In this document: in pieces, positions 42,746 to 56,123 of the stretch
Position numbering within the stretch: the stretch's first letter is position 1
Layout: every line of letters begins with the position of its first letter
Assembly: GCF_000204055.1 (NCBI RefSeq)
Contig: NW_006768810.1
Location: forward strand, 166,632 to 230,631
Direction of reading: 5' to 3'
DNA length: 64,000 nucleotides
DNA from: Melampsora larici-populina 98AG31
Lineage: Eukaryota > Basidiomycota > Pucciniomycetes > Pucciniales > Melampsoraceae
Position numbers and translations under genes: made by a program
Notes under the pieces: generated by a model
What the model was told of the DNA's origin: nothing
The model's database searches: none
What the model saw: the letters and a program-made list of their open reading frames with translations, nothing else

Positions 42746-45700
42746 TTACTTAGACTTAACTTGCTGTTGTAACCTATTCCCAATCGGTAGTGGTTGTTGT
42801 TGTGATGAATGAAAATGACCAGACTTAGAAGAAGTACAATGAAGTTCAGAACCAGAACCAGGACCACATCCGATTCTCTTATCAATCCTTTTGCCTTTTT
42901 TAAAATCATCTTCACATCTCAAATCATTAATCGATAAGTTCAATAAATCCTTTTGATTTTGATTATGATTATCATTCATATTCACATTCAGTTTAGAAAC
43001 CTTTAAATTCTTTTCTTTTGATTTCATCCTACTTCCGAATCCACTCGATTGACCTTCCAATCCAACCGATCCTTTACTTTGAATCTGACCATCCCAACCA
43101 CCAATCCCACCACTACTTTTCCTACCCTTAACCTTCTTCTTACCCTTACTTTGTCCTCCTGCTCCATTCACTCCTCCTTCTTGTGGTTGTTCAATCACTT
43201 GATATTTCTTACTCTCTTCCTCAAACCATTTCAAAAACTCCACTTCTCTCTTCATCTCAATCTGTCTATCATTTTCTTCTTCTTGAATCTTAATCAAACT
43301 AGGTTTACATTTCTGTTTGATAGCCCATGATTCAGTTTCTTGTTGGTTTTGAATCATTGAGAACTTCATTAATTTCGAATCATGTACTTGAGCCGATTCA
43401 ATCATTCCATCAGTCGTCATCATCACACCACTTTCATTCGTGGCTTCTTTTCTCGAAACCTTCATTCCTTCTTCTTCTATTCTTAGAGGTGGTGATGATC
43501 CACTTCCAACCCCAATCGGTAATCCAGAAGCATAAAACGAAGTAGATGAAGTAGATGAATAATTCGTCCATGGTGTATCTTGATGATACTTTTGTGAACG
43601 GAATCCCGGTGAAACACTGTTACTTCGATTCCCAACCGACATCTTCATAGGTGTAATCACTGCAGCTCCTACAGCAGAAGCAGGATCAACTTGATCCAAC
43701 GCTTTAGTCTTCATTGATGAACCACCTCCAACAAAGCTTGATGATGGTACTTCATGATTAGATCGGTTCATCGTAGGTGAAAGTCTAGTGGTACCCATCA
43801 TTTTCCCATTCGCTGATGAATGCTTCTCAAAACTCTCACCCTGAATCTCTGTTCTACCCACTGCTTTGTTGTTCAAAACATTACCTTTAACAAATGAAAT
43901 CGGTTTAAGAACACCCTTGCCTACATCCATCGATTTCGGATTCGAAGGTGATGTTCTCCAAGCTGATGGTTTCACAATTTGAACATTATTCTCAATCGTC
44001 GGTTGTTTAGAAGTCTCTAAAGAAATCCTTCTTTTCTCTCTTTGAGATAATTTCATATTCATCGGAGTTTCAAATGACATTCGTATCGGACTTGCTTTAG
44101 TAGAGTTATACGTAGACACATTAGATATTTCACTTGGCTTTTCGGTCAACATAATGGATCGTAAGTCGACTCGAGTGTTCTGAGTAGCTATACCTTCCCA
44201 AGGTGCATGTTTTCCTCCTTCTGATTTCTTCAAAGGTTGGCTTTCAGAATGATCAAGTTCGTCCATCACAAATGGTCCTTCATCGGGTTCTCTATCATCT
44301 ATAAGCCTACTAGGTGGTGTGGGGATCGAATGTGAAGTGACACGGGTAGAAGAACTCGTGGGTGGAGGTGGAGATACTCTAGGTACAGATTTACACAATG
44401 ACTGTCCGCCATACGATCCTGGACTTCCAGATGATAAGTTCAAACCAGTGGTCATAGGTAATGACCCAGTACTCTTAGATTCATTTAAACCCGAAACCGA
44501 CTGAGTAGAGGTGATTTCAGTTGGCTGATGATTAGACGATGTGTTTGATAAAGATTTAAGAAACTGTTTCCAAAATCGTGGTGTCTCTCCTACTTTCGAT
44601 TTAGGAAGATCCAATTCAGATAGAAAAGTCACATTCGAATGTAAAAGTGCTTCTTTCAAAGCCTGACAACGGGTCTGAGGAAACTTGACTTGCTGTGAGC
44701 GTTTAAGATATTGTCCAATTTGTAATAAGAGATCTGCTGGAATATTCATCAAAGCTTTGTCTTGAAAGATTGTCTCCAAATTGCAAATGATGTAATTCAT
44801 ACATGTGTCTTTCAAGGCATCTGCTTTGTAAAAATCGGCTTCGGCTGCAATCGAGGTAACATTGTTAAGGTTGACTAGATCACGAGTGAGCAAAGAGTTA
44901 TGCAATTAGTTCTCCAACTCCTAATCAGACAGAAAAATCTTCGAACGCACTGCAATCTCGAAGGACAACGCTACAAATCCATTTGAGCTTGTCCATGAGT
45001 AGCTCATTCGCAATTGCCATCACATCACACACGAAATCGATGAACTCATCCAGAGACCCGAATCCTTGATGAATGTAACACATCAGTTTGTAGTAGGTTG
45101 GAGTAAGTCAAGCAATAAACAATAAGATAATCGATAGCAACACTTACCTTCAGTGAAGAACAGATCCGTTGCACCATCCGTGTAGATATGGCGCATCACG
45201 AGCTCCATAGCCCGTTTAGAGAAATGACTCATATCAAGACGGATAAGATCACCATCAGCTGTACCTACTTCTCGGCGACTAACAAGCCAAGCATCGTCTT
45301 CATAAAGCATTTGAAAAAAAGGACATTGAGCCCTCAATAAAGTAGAATGACAACTGATGACCTCATCGGATTGAAGCTTCAATTCGACATCTGGCTTGAT
45401 CCGATCTTTCGTGTCTGATGAACATGATAGTTGAGCTTCAAAATCAACCGATAAACGAGCTTCTGGAACCACTTTTCCCATTCTGATTAAAGACTTATGT
45501 AATGCAGAAAGATTGGTCAGACTGGCCAAACGTTCAAGATCAGTTTTAGATTTCTGTAACCGGATTGGTAGTGAATCGAGATTTGATTTCAAAGTTTCTT
45601 CTATGATCTCCGGATAATCTCGTTGAAACGCTCGAAGTATTCTCATATCCCATAGTTCTGGATAATTATCAGTGTACAGGTAATGAACAAAGAGAAGCAA

Positions 45701-48283
45701 CGAAACCAATGAAGTCTCGCGAAATTCCAGTACCGGGAGATTCATCAATCGTTGTTTGCCATTACAATCGATCGTTTTCGTACCAGCTTGGTAGTACACT
45801 ATATCCTCATGTGACTCTTTTTCTTCAATGACCTGTCTCAGATAATTGCTACGAGAACATAATACAAACTTGTGAACTAGAATCGTCTTGTTTTCGACTA
45901 GCAGTATCATATCACCATTTCGCAAGGGTAGATCGAGTCCTTGGTCGGAATCCCAATATAAAGACATACGAATCAGCGCGCAGCCAACTTTCTCATCCCA
46001 GTCAAACGTATGATCGTCTTCCTCTCCTTCACATTCATTCTCAGTGGGACCAGATCCATCTTCTTCATCTCCAATTTCGTTTGCTCGAACAAATGAATGG
46101 TTCAAAGCTTTCTGCGACGGTACAGTATGAAGTTCTGGAACCGAGCCAACGTAGTTGTTCAAATGCGATAAAAGACGAACTAGGGCCGAAGGTAAAGAAA
46201 TACTTTCAGCAGCACAACGTATCTTAATCTCATTCAAAGTGGCATCTTCACGAATGGCAGCAAAAGCACCAGTCGGATTAGCAGAAACCTTGGTGATTCT
46301 TTCAAGATGAGCTATTCGAGTTGGCTTTGGATTCCGAGTGTTTTTGATCTGTTCGCCCAATCGAGCAGGACCGCCTTTAAGACTGGACTGAGTTTCAGTT
46401 CGCTTTGAATGAATAAAAACGTGTCCTGACTTGGTACAAAAGATTATCGATCCATCCATTCCGACAGCAGCATCAGTGACCGCTGTGAATTTCTTGCCCA
46501 AAGTCCAGACTCTTTGAGGTTTGTATAAATTTGCGCTCGATGAGAAACTTTGAGGATGATGTTGACTATTAGCGGAAGTCAGCTGCGTTTGTCCGGCGTG
46601 ATTTGATTCTGAATGAGTGCTTCTCCCGAGGTCCAAAGAGAACATATCACCCATATTAGAAACCGCGGCTAGAGTCTCATCGAAAGCCGAAATCTTGATG
46701 ATTCGAAGATGACCAAGGCCTTGATCGCGAGGCCTATACACTGGTATATGCGCTGGAAAGCGATCTGAAGGAAATATCACTTTTATACAACTATTCGATC
46801 GGATAATAAACACATCCGAGTTATGACAAAGGAAAGCGGTAGAGTAATCTGTACAAGTTAACTGAGATATGGGCGAGCTTGCAGCTGTTACTTTCCGAGG
46901 ACAAGTTTGAATACTCGTGGACTGAGAATTGTTGCTCGTACTTGGATAACCGAGTTGACCTTGATGAGCCCCCCATGTATACAAAGCATCAGCAGTGAAG
47001 CAAGCACTATGCCACTTTGACGCAGCAGCTCCCAAGACGATTTCTTTTTTCAGAGGACCAAGCACTCGCTTAGGATCGGCTTGAATCACTTCGTTTGTTG
47101 AACTGGAATTGGCAGCTGCGTATTCAGGGGTTTCCATCGTATCGGCGCCATATCCTAGCTGACCAAATCGGTTGAGACCACAACTATAAAGGTGACCAGC
47201 TTCGGTAACAATAATCGTATGATCTTGTCCTAATGCAACTGATTTGACTCTTTGATTCATCAACGCGCCCTTGACACGCGCAAAAGTAAGCTGAGTTTGA
47301 GCTGTGATGTTGTTATTATGGACCTGAGTACCTGTGGGTTGTTTATTGTTACACCATCCTAAACCAAGTCTACCACCGGACCCAAATCCACAAATCCATA
47401 ATTCGCCAGTTGTTGTCACTACGGCTGTGTGAAGCCTACACATTGCTACCACAGATACCGGGATGGGCAAGAACGCATTGATTTGAGACGAAGAAGAACT
47501 CGGTTGATTCGGATGAGGTGGATGCTTCAGGTGGATTCTTTCAGGGTGAGCGCGATCACCCTGGATGCCCAAAACAAAATTGCGATTGTTACCCCAAGTA
47601 AAGAGTTCAGTCCGATTCTGCTCTAGCACAGATTTTGTTGTAAAAGCTGGTGCTGGACATGCGCCGTCAATCGTTGAGTTGTAAAGAGCAAAAGCAGACA
47701 TTCCTGAATGACAAAAAAATCAAATAAGGCTAGGTATCACTAAAATCTCATGGTGAATAATTACATCAAGCAAACTATCAAACTTACCCTCGTGGTCCCT
47801 GATATGTATGTCACAACCAATCTCATCGAGCAAAACCTTGGCAAAACTAAGATTTCCACAGAATAGCGCTCGATGCAATGCAGTCCATCCATTCTCAGCG
47901 TCAGTGGCATTAACTTGAAGTTGAGGATGTTCGGCCAAGACCTTCAACCATTCGAGTGCTTCAGGTTCATTCTCAGATGACGCTAATTTATGTAATAAGC
48001 ATCGGCCCAAAAGATCTTTACGGTTGACATCAGAAGATGATACAAATTGCACATTGAGACTAGTGAATTGTGAAGATGGATTCGAAGGACTCTTAGAAAG
48101 TCTATAACTCAAGTTTGAGATCCCATTGGAAAGGTTGCTTGGATTATAGGCCAGAGATCGTTCGAAATTGGCTTTTTTCGTATTGTTATTGTAAAGAAAC
48201 TTTCGAAGATGGTCGAGGTTCCTAGACGTATAAACGTCATGGATGTTAAGATCGACATGATTGATAGGTTGAAGAGGTTTCAT
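42746..48283 (-). CDS. IBTK/Btb3-like ankyrin-RCC1-BTB-BTB protein (1,764 aa)
   Basis: These proteins are probable substrate adaptors of Cul3 ubiquitin ligases. Exons on the minus strand are 48283-47788, 47703-45148, 45064-44951 and 44874-42746; they total 5,295 nt in frame. Ankyrin repeats lie in the first 165 residues (GWTALHRALFCGNLSFAKVL). RCC1-type repeats follow (FTWGNNRNFVLGIQG, WICGFGSGGRLGLG, YSCGLNRFGQLGYG, YTWGAHQGQLGYP). The first BTB domain is near residue 770 (GDMILLVENKTILVHKFVL) and the second near 940 (DVELKLQSDEVISCHSTLL). An acidic insert (GDEEDGSGPTENECEGEEDD) precedes the first BTB. After SIAAEADFYKADALKDTC and the helical end of the second BTB, about 700 residues are a Ser-rich, basic, mostly disordered tail ending in a Gln-rich stretch. 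The last intron starts GTGCGT. Confidence 0.85.
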
Positions 48284-49785
48284 AAGATGGTGGAGAAAGT
48301 CTTGGTCTCCGTTCCTTTTCCTAGTGAGCCTGATTGAAAAAGCTGACTAGAAAAAAGAAGGAAACGAGGAGATGCTAGTGAGAGAAGGCAGTTGATGTTG
48401 GGGATTCCCTCGAGTGTATTGAAGGTCTGTGAGATGGTGATGGATGCAAGGTTCTTGGATAAGTGTTCAATGAGTTGATAGCTGAAGTTGAAGTTGATGT
48501 TGGTGAAGTTGATAAAGTTGAAGTGGTGCGATCGGATCTGGAAGTTGATTGTCAATTTAATTTTTAATTCACTTGACTTGATCAATCATCAAACGAGTAT
48601 TTGTTCATTCAATGCGCATACAACACAAACTGTATCATACCCGCCTTTCAAAGCTCACCTGGCCCCGAAGAAACCATCAACCGGACCCGGTCATCCTTCT
48701 GGTCCACGCAAAACACATGTTTTAAATGCAAAATATACCATGAGTCTGACTCAATGGAAATTACAAATGCCTTTTTGATGATCAAGCTGTGGACTACCTG
48801 TTGGTGATTTTTCAGACCCAGAATCCAGACTTTAGAATCACCCAAAAGGGTCATCACCGTCATAACCCTACAAAAACTTTGGGAGACCCCATGAAACTGA
48901 TCATCTCAAGATTCAAATTGAAAAGATAACTTATTGTGTTGATATCTTTTCTTTAGAATGCCTGATAAAGAAGTTGATGATTTCGTGATTTGATGTAATC
49001 CTCAACTAAAACTCACATGATTTTTACCATTTTCTTTTACATATGTACCATTGTGAATGCAGTTTGAGAGATGTGTTTTTTCTGCATATGTTTTATCTTG
49101 GTGGAGCTGAGTTTTGTTGAAACATGAAGACTCGCTGATTCAAGAAACCAGTGATCAGATGGAAGAAAATAACAAGGGACAAGCTCGAGACTCTATCAGC
49201 CACAATAGGTGACCATGCGGCTTGTACAATTATTGATTTCATCTGGTAATATGAGTGAGTGCGATGGCGCCGATATTAAAAACAAGAAACAAGAAACGAT
49301 ATTTAGAGAAGGGATACCTATACAATGAGGCCTAGGATTCTGATAGCGTACAAACATTTCAAAAATGAAACTCTGATAGTCTAAAATGATAGAAAAAGAT
49401 ATCCAAGATACAATTGATAACCATTTGACAGTGAACGTGATAGAAAGGTTGAATTAAAAGAGGAATCAAACAGGCATTGAGCAGATCATAAACATCTCCC
49501 TTTCAAATAATTTAAATACTATCCTAATCTCCGCCTAACATCTTTCATAACGATAAACGAATGATATCATAAAATTAAGCAAGAAATACACAAAGGAATC
49601 CGGTACGTTATAGTCATTTTTTTACTGTGAGGGTGAGGATAGCACGAGGTTGAAGCAAAAAATGAAGAAAGTCAATGAGCAAAAGTTCAAAGATAATCGC
49701 AACGAGAAAGTAAAGAAGGAACTAAAATATACTCACTTATGTTAGAAAGTAACTTACTACTTAATAATCCAATATCTTCTTTTCT
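48284..49785. other. Spacer upstream of the IBTK-like gene, no gene seen
   Basis: The first 300 bases probably hold the promoter of the minus-strand IBTK-like gene. The rest is AT-rich with scattered short frames and includes the 3' region of kinase B. Nothing else was recognised. Confidence 0.5.
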
Positions 49786-50795
49786 TCAAGGAAACGAAAA
49801 ATCATCTTCTCCCATAGCAAATTCCCCAAACTCGTCTTCTTCCTTAAAGAATTCCGTCATCATGATCTCATCTAAAGACTTCAATCTATTCTTTAAATTC
49901 TTGTTCAATAGTTCATTGATGACTTCCGAGCAATTGATCGAAACCGAATCAGGAAAATAAATTTCTTCAAATCGAATACTTTCTTCTAAAGTTTGAACTC
50001 CCACTATCCAAAAAGATAAAACAGAAAAGTCAGTCATTGGAAAATTCGAAAAACAAGAAATTAGATGGAGAAAAAAATAAAAGACATACTTTGAGTAAAA
50101 GGTTTTTCACAAGTCACAAGTTCATACAACATCACACCAAGTGCCCACCAATCAACCGAGTTTGTATATTTCTCTCCAATGATAAGTTCAGGTGATTTAG
50201 CATACGGAGTTCCACAACTACCAGAAGCAAAACCAGAAGGAGCCTTGATCGCCAGACCGAAATCAGCTAATTTGATTTGATCATCAGAAGTCAAAAGCAC
50301 ATTAAGAACTTTAACATCTCTATGAATGATTTGTTTCGAATGAAGATAATCTAATGCTTTGGCTACATCTAATGTATAAATTCTTGCTTGATTTTCAGAT
50401 AAAGGATCACGACCAAGTCTTTGACGAAGATCACCTCCTTCGGCTAATTCGAGTACGATATGATACATAGAATTCTTGAGATAATGGTCGTAGTATCCAA
50501 TAATGCAAGGATGAGCAAGATCCTTCATTAAGTTGATTTCGTTCATGATCATATCATCTCGAGTCTCCCCTTCAGGGTTACGTTGAGCGATTGTCTTGAT
50601 TGCATAGAGACGTTTATTGGACGTAGATCTAGCTCTGAAGACCGAGCCAAAACTACCTGAACCAATCATCTTCAAGTCTTGAAACGCTAAAGGGTATCGA
50701 GTTCCGAGATTAGAAGTGCTAGTATCTGAAGCAAGAGAATTGGAATCAAAACTCGTTAAGGGGAGACGGTCGAGTAGGATTTTCTTCGAAGACAT
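49786..50795 (-). CDS. Ser/Thr protein kinase B (307 aa), paralogue of kinase A
   Basis: Exons on the minus strand are 50795-50090 and 50003-49786, 924 nt in frame. The intron is at the same codon position as in kinase A. The domain is complete: GSGSFGSV, Lys67 in YAIKT, IIHRDVKVLN, DFGLAIKAPSGFASG, GTPYAKSPELI, WWALGVMLYEL. The usual APE is SPE. The C-terminus differs from A by an acidic extension (KEEDEFGEFAMGEDDFSFP). The same leader length, intron position and activation loop show a duplication. Opposite orientation and 12 kb spacing suggest an old inverted duplication around the genes between them. Confidence 0.88.
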
Positions 50796-53700
50796 GATGA
50801 TTCAGAGAGTAGGATGTGAAGATAGAGAAATCAAGAAGGAAAAGGTGATCAAGATAGTGGAAAGGGGTGAGATGTGTGATATGAAAGAAAGATAGAGTGT
50901 GGATTTTGGATTTTGGAAGGAAATTCGCTAGAAGAGTTTTATATACCACGAAATAATGACTCAAGCTGATCAGCTCAACTCCTGTATAAATCTCAAAAAC
51001 GCGGGATGGCATTATAAAATGCAAAATAATGCGAGCTCTTTAGATTTCACCTGGATGAGTAGCGGTGAAAGGGGAGTCTTTAAACCATCAAGTATAAAGT
51101 CTTTAGGACTCCAGTGCTCTTCAGCAAAAACGACCCATATTTTGTCATTCAGTATAGCTTGATCGTATCTTCTGGACCACCTCTTAGCTTCCAACACTTC
51201 AAACGATCCGAATTAAAAATTTGATGGATACTATAACCATCTTTTCGTCCGTGAAACTGATCCATGAAGTGGTTCGCATTTCTTCAATCAACCAACAATC
51301 ATACCGTCATTAGGAATCCATCTTAATGAGATGCAAAATGATCCTCATTCTATATTTCTCATTGTAGGAGATATCCTGACACGCAAATTCACTCGACTCA
51401 AAATTCAAAAGGGCAAAGACATGACTTGTTCATAACCCTATATAAATGAAGCTTTCAAGTTATCCTTTCGTGTTAGAGTTAGAGGTTTTAGAACACGTAA
51501 GCATATCTGCTCCGATGACCAGCTTGCGTAAAATGATGTCTCCTTCATGTACGAGATAAGTTTGAATAATAACTTCATATTGCTCACCAACATAATTCAT
51601 CTCAAAGATCTCTCCAGGACCGGTTTTAACGCCATTCATTTGATCCAGAATCATTCCAGAAGGGGTAATGAATTTCAACAGATTCCAAAGGATTATAACT
51701 TTTCATGGTAGTGGCTCAAAGTTCAAAAAGCTGATTATTTCACTTATCCAGAATTATCTGTCAATGTCGTTTACACAGAGTCCTTTACTTATGAAATTTA
51801 GACGTTACCGGACGCGCAGGTGTATCTGCCTTGATGATCAGCACGAGGATCACAAATCTTCCTGGGGCTACGCTATCAGTTTGGAAGTAACAGTGTCTCG
51901 ATGACCAACCTGATTGAGGTTGAACAGCTCTAAAGCCTGCTGTGTGCTGTATTCAAAGCTCAAGATCGTCATCGAGTATTCATCCAGAAAACTCTCTCAA
52001 TGACCCTCACACAGTGTTTCTTGAGGCAAGATTCGATTGTGTGTAAGAATCAACTCGAACAATAGTAGCGTGTCGCTTCAAGCTCAACCAAATTCACGTT
52101 GATCAATTCCATCGAAGCATTTTGGAGCCTGATGATGTACTTTTGACAATGATCATGACAATCTATACGTCCTGGACACTTTTCTTGTGTCATAATCCAA
52201 GAGTTCGTCCTCAAATCGTGTACAATGTCGAACTGGTGCTCTTCTTCCTCGTATTCAGCTTGAGGACCTCAGAGATGGTTGATGTATACTGATGACTCAG
52301 TCTATTTCATCATACATATAAATCCAACTGGTATGGAATGATTACAAGCAAAACAAACTCCAAACATAAAATGATATATAACTTGATATCAAGAGTCTTA
52401 ATATAATTACAACTTCTTAGAAATAAAACAAATGGAAACCGAAATGGTTAAAATCGTATCGAAAGAAAGAAACGGGAAATGTAAAACTTGAGGGTATTTC
52501 AAGTTGATTGAAAAAGTTCATTCGAAAGAACAAACTCACTGTGCGAATTCGAAAAAGACATATTCAAGATCTATAATATGTCTTCCTGAATCTCAACTTC
52601 ACTGAATTCGATCATTCAGTGAACAGATTGGAGATTTGGTCAAAGATGAGATCTTAACAGTTGCAAGGCACGGTGACGTAATTCTACATTCTTCATTGAT
52701 CCGAACAAGAAGTAAAAGAGTTTGATCGATGATCATCTTGAACTTCAATCGCTTGACCATCATCATTTCTTCAAAACCAAATTCACATTCCAAAGACGAA
52801 TCGTGAATTGGATTGAATGTGATCTGAAGTCTTGGAATTTGAGTCATGTCATTCTACCTCTGATGAGGCAAGGAGAACTGATCTCCGTCGGTCTAGATTT
52901 GATCATGAGGGTTTTCTTCAATGATCATCAATATACTTCTAGTCGGAATGAAGTCGACTAAACTGTCTAAAGCGAATTCCATCCCGAACACATTTCTCCA
53001 TCAAAAGGAATGCCTTGTGATATCGAATTTGGTCATCAGTAGTCTTTGTGACAACACGGAGACTGTTGTGGAGGTATCGAGTCGGGCTAGGGGTGAACGA
53101 CTCTCATCAAATCGAATGGAGATTTGTAAGATTCCGAACTGATGTTTCGAAATCATTAGTCGATCGAGCATGATTTCCTAATCCTAGCGAGCATCCACTA
53201 CACGTGGGAAATCGAACGAACATCCAAGTCATTGGTTTAACATCACTTTTTGGAATTGTTGAATGATTGTACGATAAGAGATGCTTCAAACAGCTTGAGA
53301 CATGAAGATCAAAGGATTTGTCATCTTTTTTTTTCGTTTAAAAATGTTAAGCGTGAGGGGAATCCGACTGGAGGATGATGGATCGTTACCCCTAACCCCT
53401 AACCCTAACCCACTCACTTTTCAACCACTCTCAATCTTTTGATGTTCCTCTCAAACACTCTGACGCTACTAAAGTTCTACAAAGGTTTCCATGGACGTAT
53501 GCTCTTCTTGATATGATATGTCCGGTTCTTTTGGGGTTTGCTTTACTTCATACGAAGTTGACGTCACAAACAATTTTTTTTTGAAAATCCTTCAAAACCA
53601 CGGTCAACAAGACCATCGTAGTATTTTTTACGGTCCGTAATTTTTTCATCCATTCTGTTGCATCTTGCTTCATGAGAGCATCAAGACTGACTGACTACAG

Positions 53701-54863
53701 AAAAATACTCGAACAAAACTCTTCACTTGTCTCAGCGAGTAATTACCCAACATACGGAAAAAAATCCGACTTTCTAACAAATCAAAACTTCAAACGAGAT
53801 TGATGGTTATGTAAACCGCAGAATAGATGGACTGCTTTTTGAATTCCAACATAAAGGAAGGCCAAAGGATTTAATCCACGTTGCATAGATCTTTCTGGGC
53901 GGAGAAGATCAACTTTCTTTTGATCTGCTTGAAATTGATTCTTCGTTGCATAAGTTTTCTTTTCATTGAGAACTTGATCATCGATGACACATGTTAGGTG
54001 AATCATCCTTTATCTCGCGTGAAACTGATCAAACCACAGATGATGTTCAATGAAGTAGATGGATACGTATAATGTAATTGGCACGGTAGGCACGGTTCAT
54101 TTAGGAAAGCTGTTTGTTCGGATCAAAGCTATAGAAGCCTCCAAGAAAAATTGTTAATGGAAATACATACAATACCAAGAAGATTGTATATAGACAGCAT
54201 TGATCAAGATCCAAATGCCAAAAAGAAATATAAGAGCATTAATCTAAATCCAGATCGAAAGATCGAATTTAATTGTACCGATTGATTGGTCTGATTTTAA
54301 TTAAAGAATTGGTTTTTTGAATCAACTCATTTTGATGTTGTGAGGTGATGGTGAGATTCGAAGGCTTGAAAAGTGATTGTGAGGATGAAAGAGCATGGAG
54401 ATGAAAATGATTGTGTTATGATGTGATGGTTTGCAGACCTCCGTTACTTGAGAATCGACGAGTCGTTTAGGATGAAGAATTGATACTGATAGAGAGTCCT
54501 TATGACTACGAAGTGAAGAGATCCATCGATGGGTGTTTCTGATCTTGATTTTTTGATTTTTGATTTTATTTTATTTTAATTTTCAATCAATTTCCGCAAC
54601 TGGCTAGTTTAGGTTTTTAAATTTTTGACTGTATTCCTGTAAACTTTCGCTTTATTCTGTTTTCTCTCTTGACCACTTGGAATTCGAAATCGAATTTGAA
54701 TCGGAAGTATTCGTTCAAATCTCATTCTCAATCTCTGTTGACCGATTTCACCTCCTCATCACTAAACCCAACACTAAGACCCAGTCCAACACCACACTCA
54801 CTCTAGCCATTCACCACTTTCCCCCAAACCAATCTCATCAATTATCAACAAATCACATTCGAT
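50796..54863. other. 4-kb spacer with decayed short frames
   Basis: No intact gene was recognised. Minus-strand pieces such as MILDQMNGVKTGPGEIFEMN (near 51,600) and LQITFNPIHDSSLECEFGFE (near 52,800) have protein-like composition and may be debris of one family, but they cannot be joined. An interstitial telomere-type repeat lies at 53,388-53,411. The last 300 bases are the Chs7 gene leader. Confidence 0.45.
53388..53411. repeat. Interstitial telomere-type repeat (CCCTAA)n
   Basis: The 24 bases read as CCCCTAA, CCCCTAA, CCCTAA, CCC: about three and a half units of the TTAGGG telomere repeat used by most fungi. It is embedded in ordinary sequence far from a visible end. Confidence 0.8.
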
Positions 54864-56123
54864 ATGGGTTTTTCATTTGGTGATTTTGATCAAATTTGTT
54901 CTTCGGCTGCTTTGATCGTTTGTCCATTAATGGGTACAACCAATGGAATCGGAATTCAACCTACTTGTTATGCAAGAAATGTTGAAATCAAAGGTTTAAT
55001 TCTTTTTCAACCTGCTGTACTCTTTATTCATGTGATTGCTTTGATCATGTTGGCTATTATGATTTTACATATCAAATCAAAATATACGGCTGTCGGTAGA
55101 AAAGAAATCGTTTTGTTTTTTTACTTTTATACTTTGGTGACTATCTTGAGTTTCTTTTTGGATGGTGGGATCATCCCTTCTAGTTCTCCTGTTTATCCGG
55201 TCAGCCTTCTTTTTCTCTCATCTTTTTTTGTCGAATTTGACTTGTAGATTCTAACTGAAATTTGGACTTTTTTTTTATCATTCTTTAGTGGTTTGCAGCT
55301 GCTCAAACTGGTATGGTTTGTGCTACATTTTGGTGTTTACTTGTGAATGGTTTTGTTGGATTTCAATTTGCTGAAGATGGTACACCTCTTAGTCTTTGGG
55401 TACGTCTCATTTGATTTCTTTCATCTTACTAATCTATCTCAAAACTAACTTGATCTTCAATAGTCATTACGAGGATCATCTGCTACTGTCTTTGGAATCG
55501 CGTTCTTTATCGCTATCGCTACTTTCAAATCTCTTGCATCTTTCTCACCTGCTCAACCACTCGCACTTTGGATCATGATGTACATCTTCAACGGTGCTTG
55601 TCTAGCGATCTATGTCATCCTTCAACTCCTATTGGTCGTTCGTACGCTCGATGACCGTTGGCCGATTGGTGATATCCTCTTCGGTCTCGGATTCTTTACT
55701 ACCGGACTCGTTCTCATCTACGGTTTCAGTCAAACGATTTGTGATGCTATCACACATTATGTGGATGGTCTCTTCTTCTCTCAGCTATGTTTCTTACTTT
55801 CAGTGATGATGGTTTACAAATAGTTGAGTTTCTGTCTTACTACTTGCAAATACTTTTCATCCCTTACTGACTAAGCATTTTTGTTATCTTGAAACAGTTG
55901 GGATTCAATCACAAAAGAAGATTTGGAATTCTCAGTTGGATCAAAACAAGCAGTTTGGGATATTTCAGCCAAAGAAGGACTTTTATCTCAAGATGAACCT
56001 AATCACTTTTATTCTCAAACATCTGGAATGTTTTCACCTTTACATTCTCAATTACAAACTCCAAATCAACAGATGGGTTATCCTCCTCATGGTGGGAACG
56101 GTCAGAAGTATGGCGGATATTGA
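54864..56123 (+). CDS. CHS7: Chitin synthase export chaperone, Chs7 type (343 aa)
   Basis: Chs7 is an ER membrane protein needed for chitin synthase to leave the endoplasmic reticulum. Exons are 54864-55199, 55289-55399, 55464-55822 and 55898-56123; together 1,032 nt in frame. Family phrases are clear: [83 protein letters not shown] and [20 protein letters not shown]. About seven hydrophobic segments fit the known topology. The C-terminus is a hydrophilic Gln/Pro/Gly-rich tail. The third intron starts GTTGAG, a weak donor, but only this choice gives the conserved Tyr-Trp-Asp. It is a conserved single-copy gene and a good anchor for the region. Confidence 0.93.

Noticed and set aside
48280..48585. 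101-codon minus-strand frame upstream of the IBTK-like gene
   Set aside because: It overlaps the expected leader and promoter, has low-complexity Asn/Phe/Ile composition and no homology-like motif.
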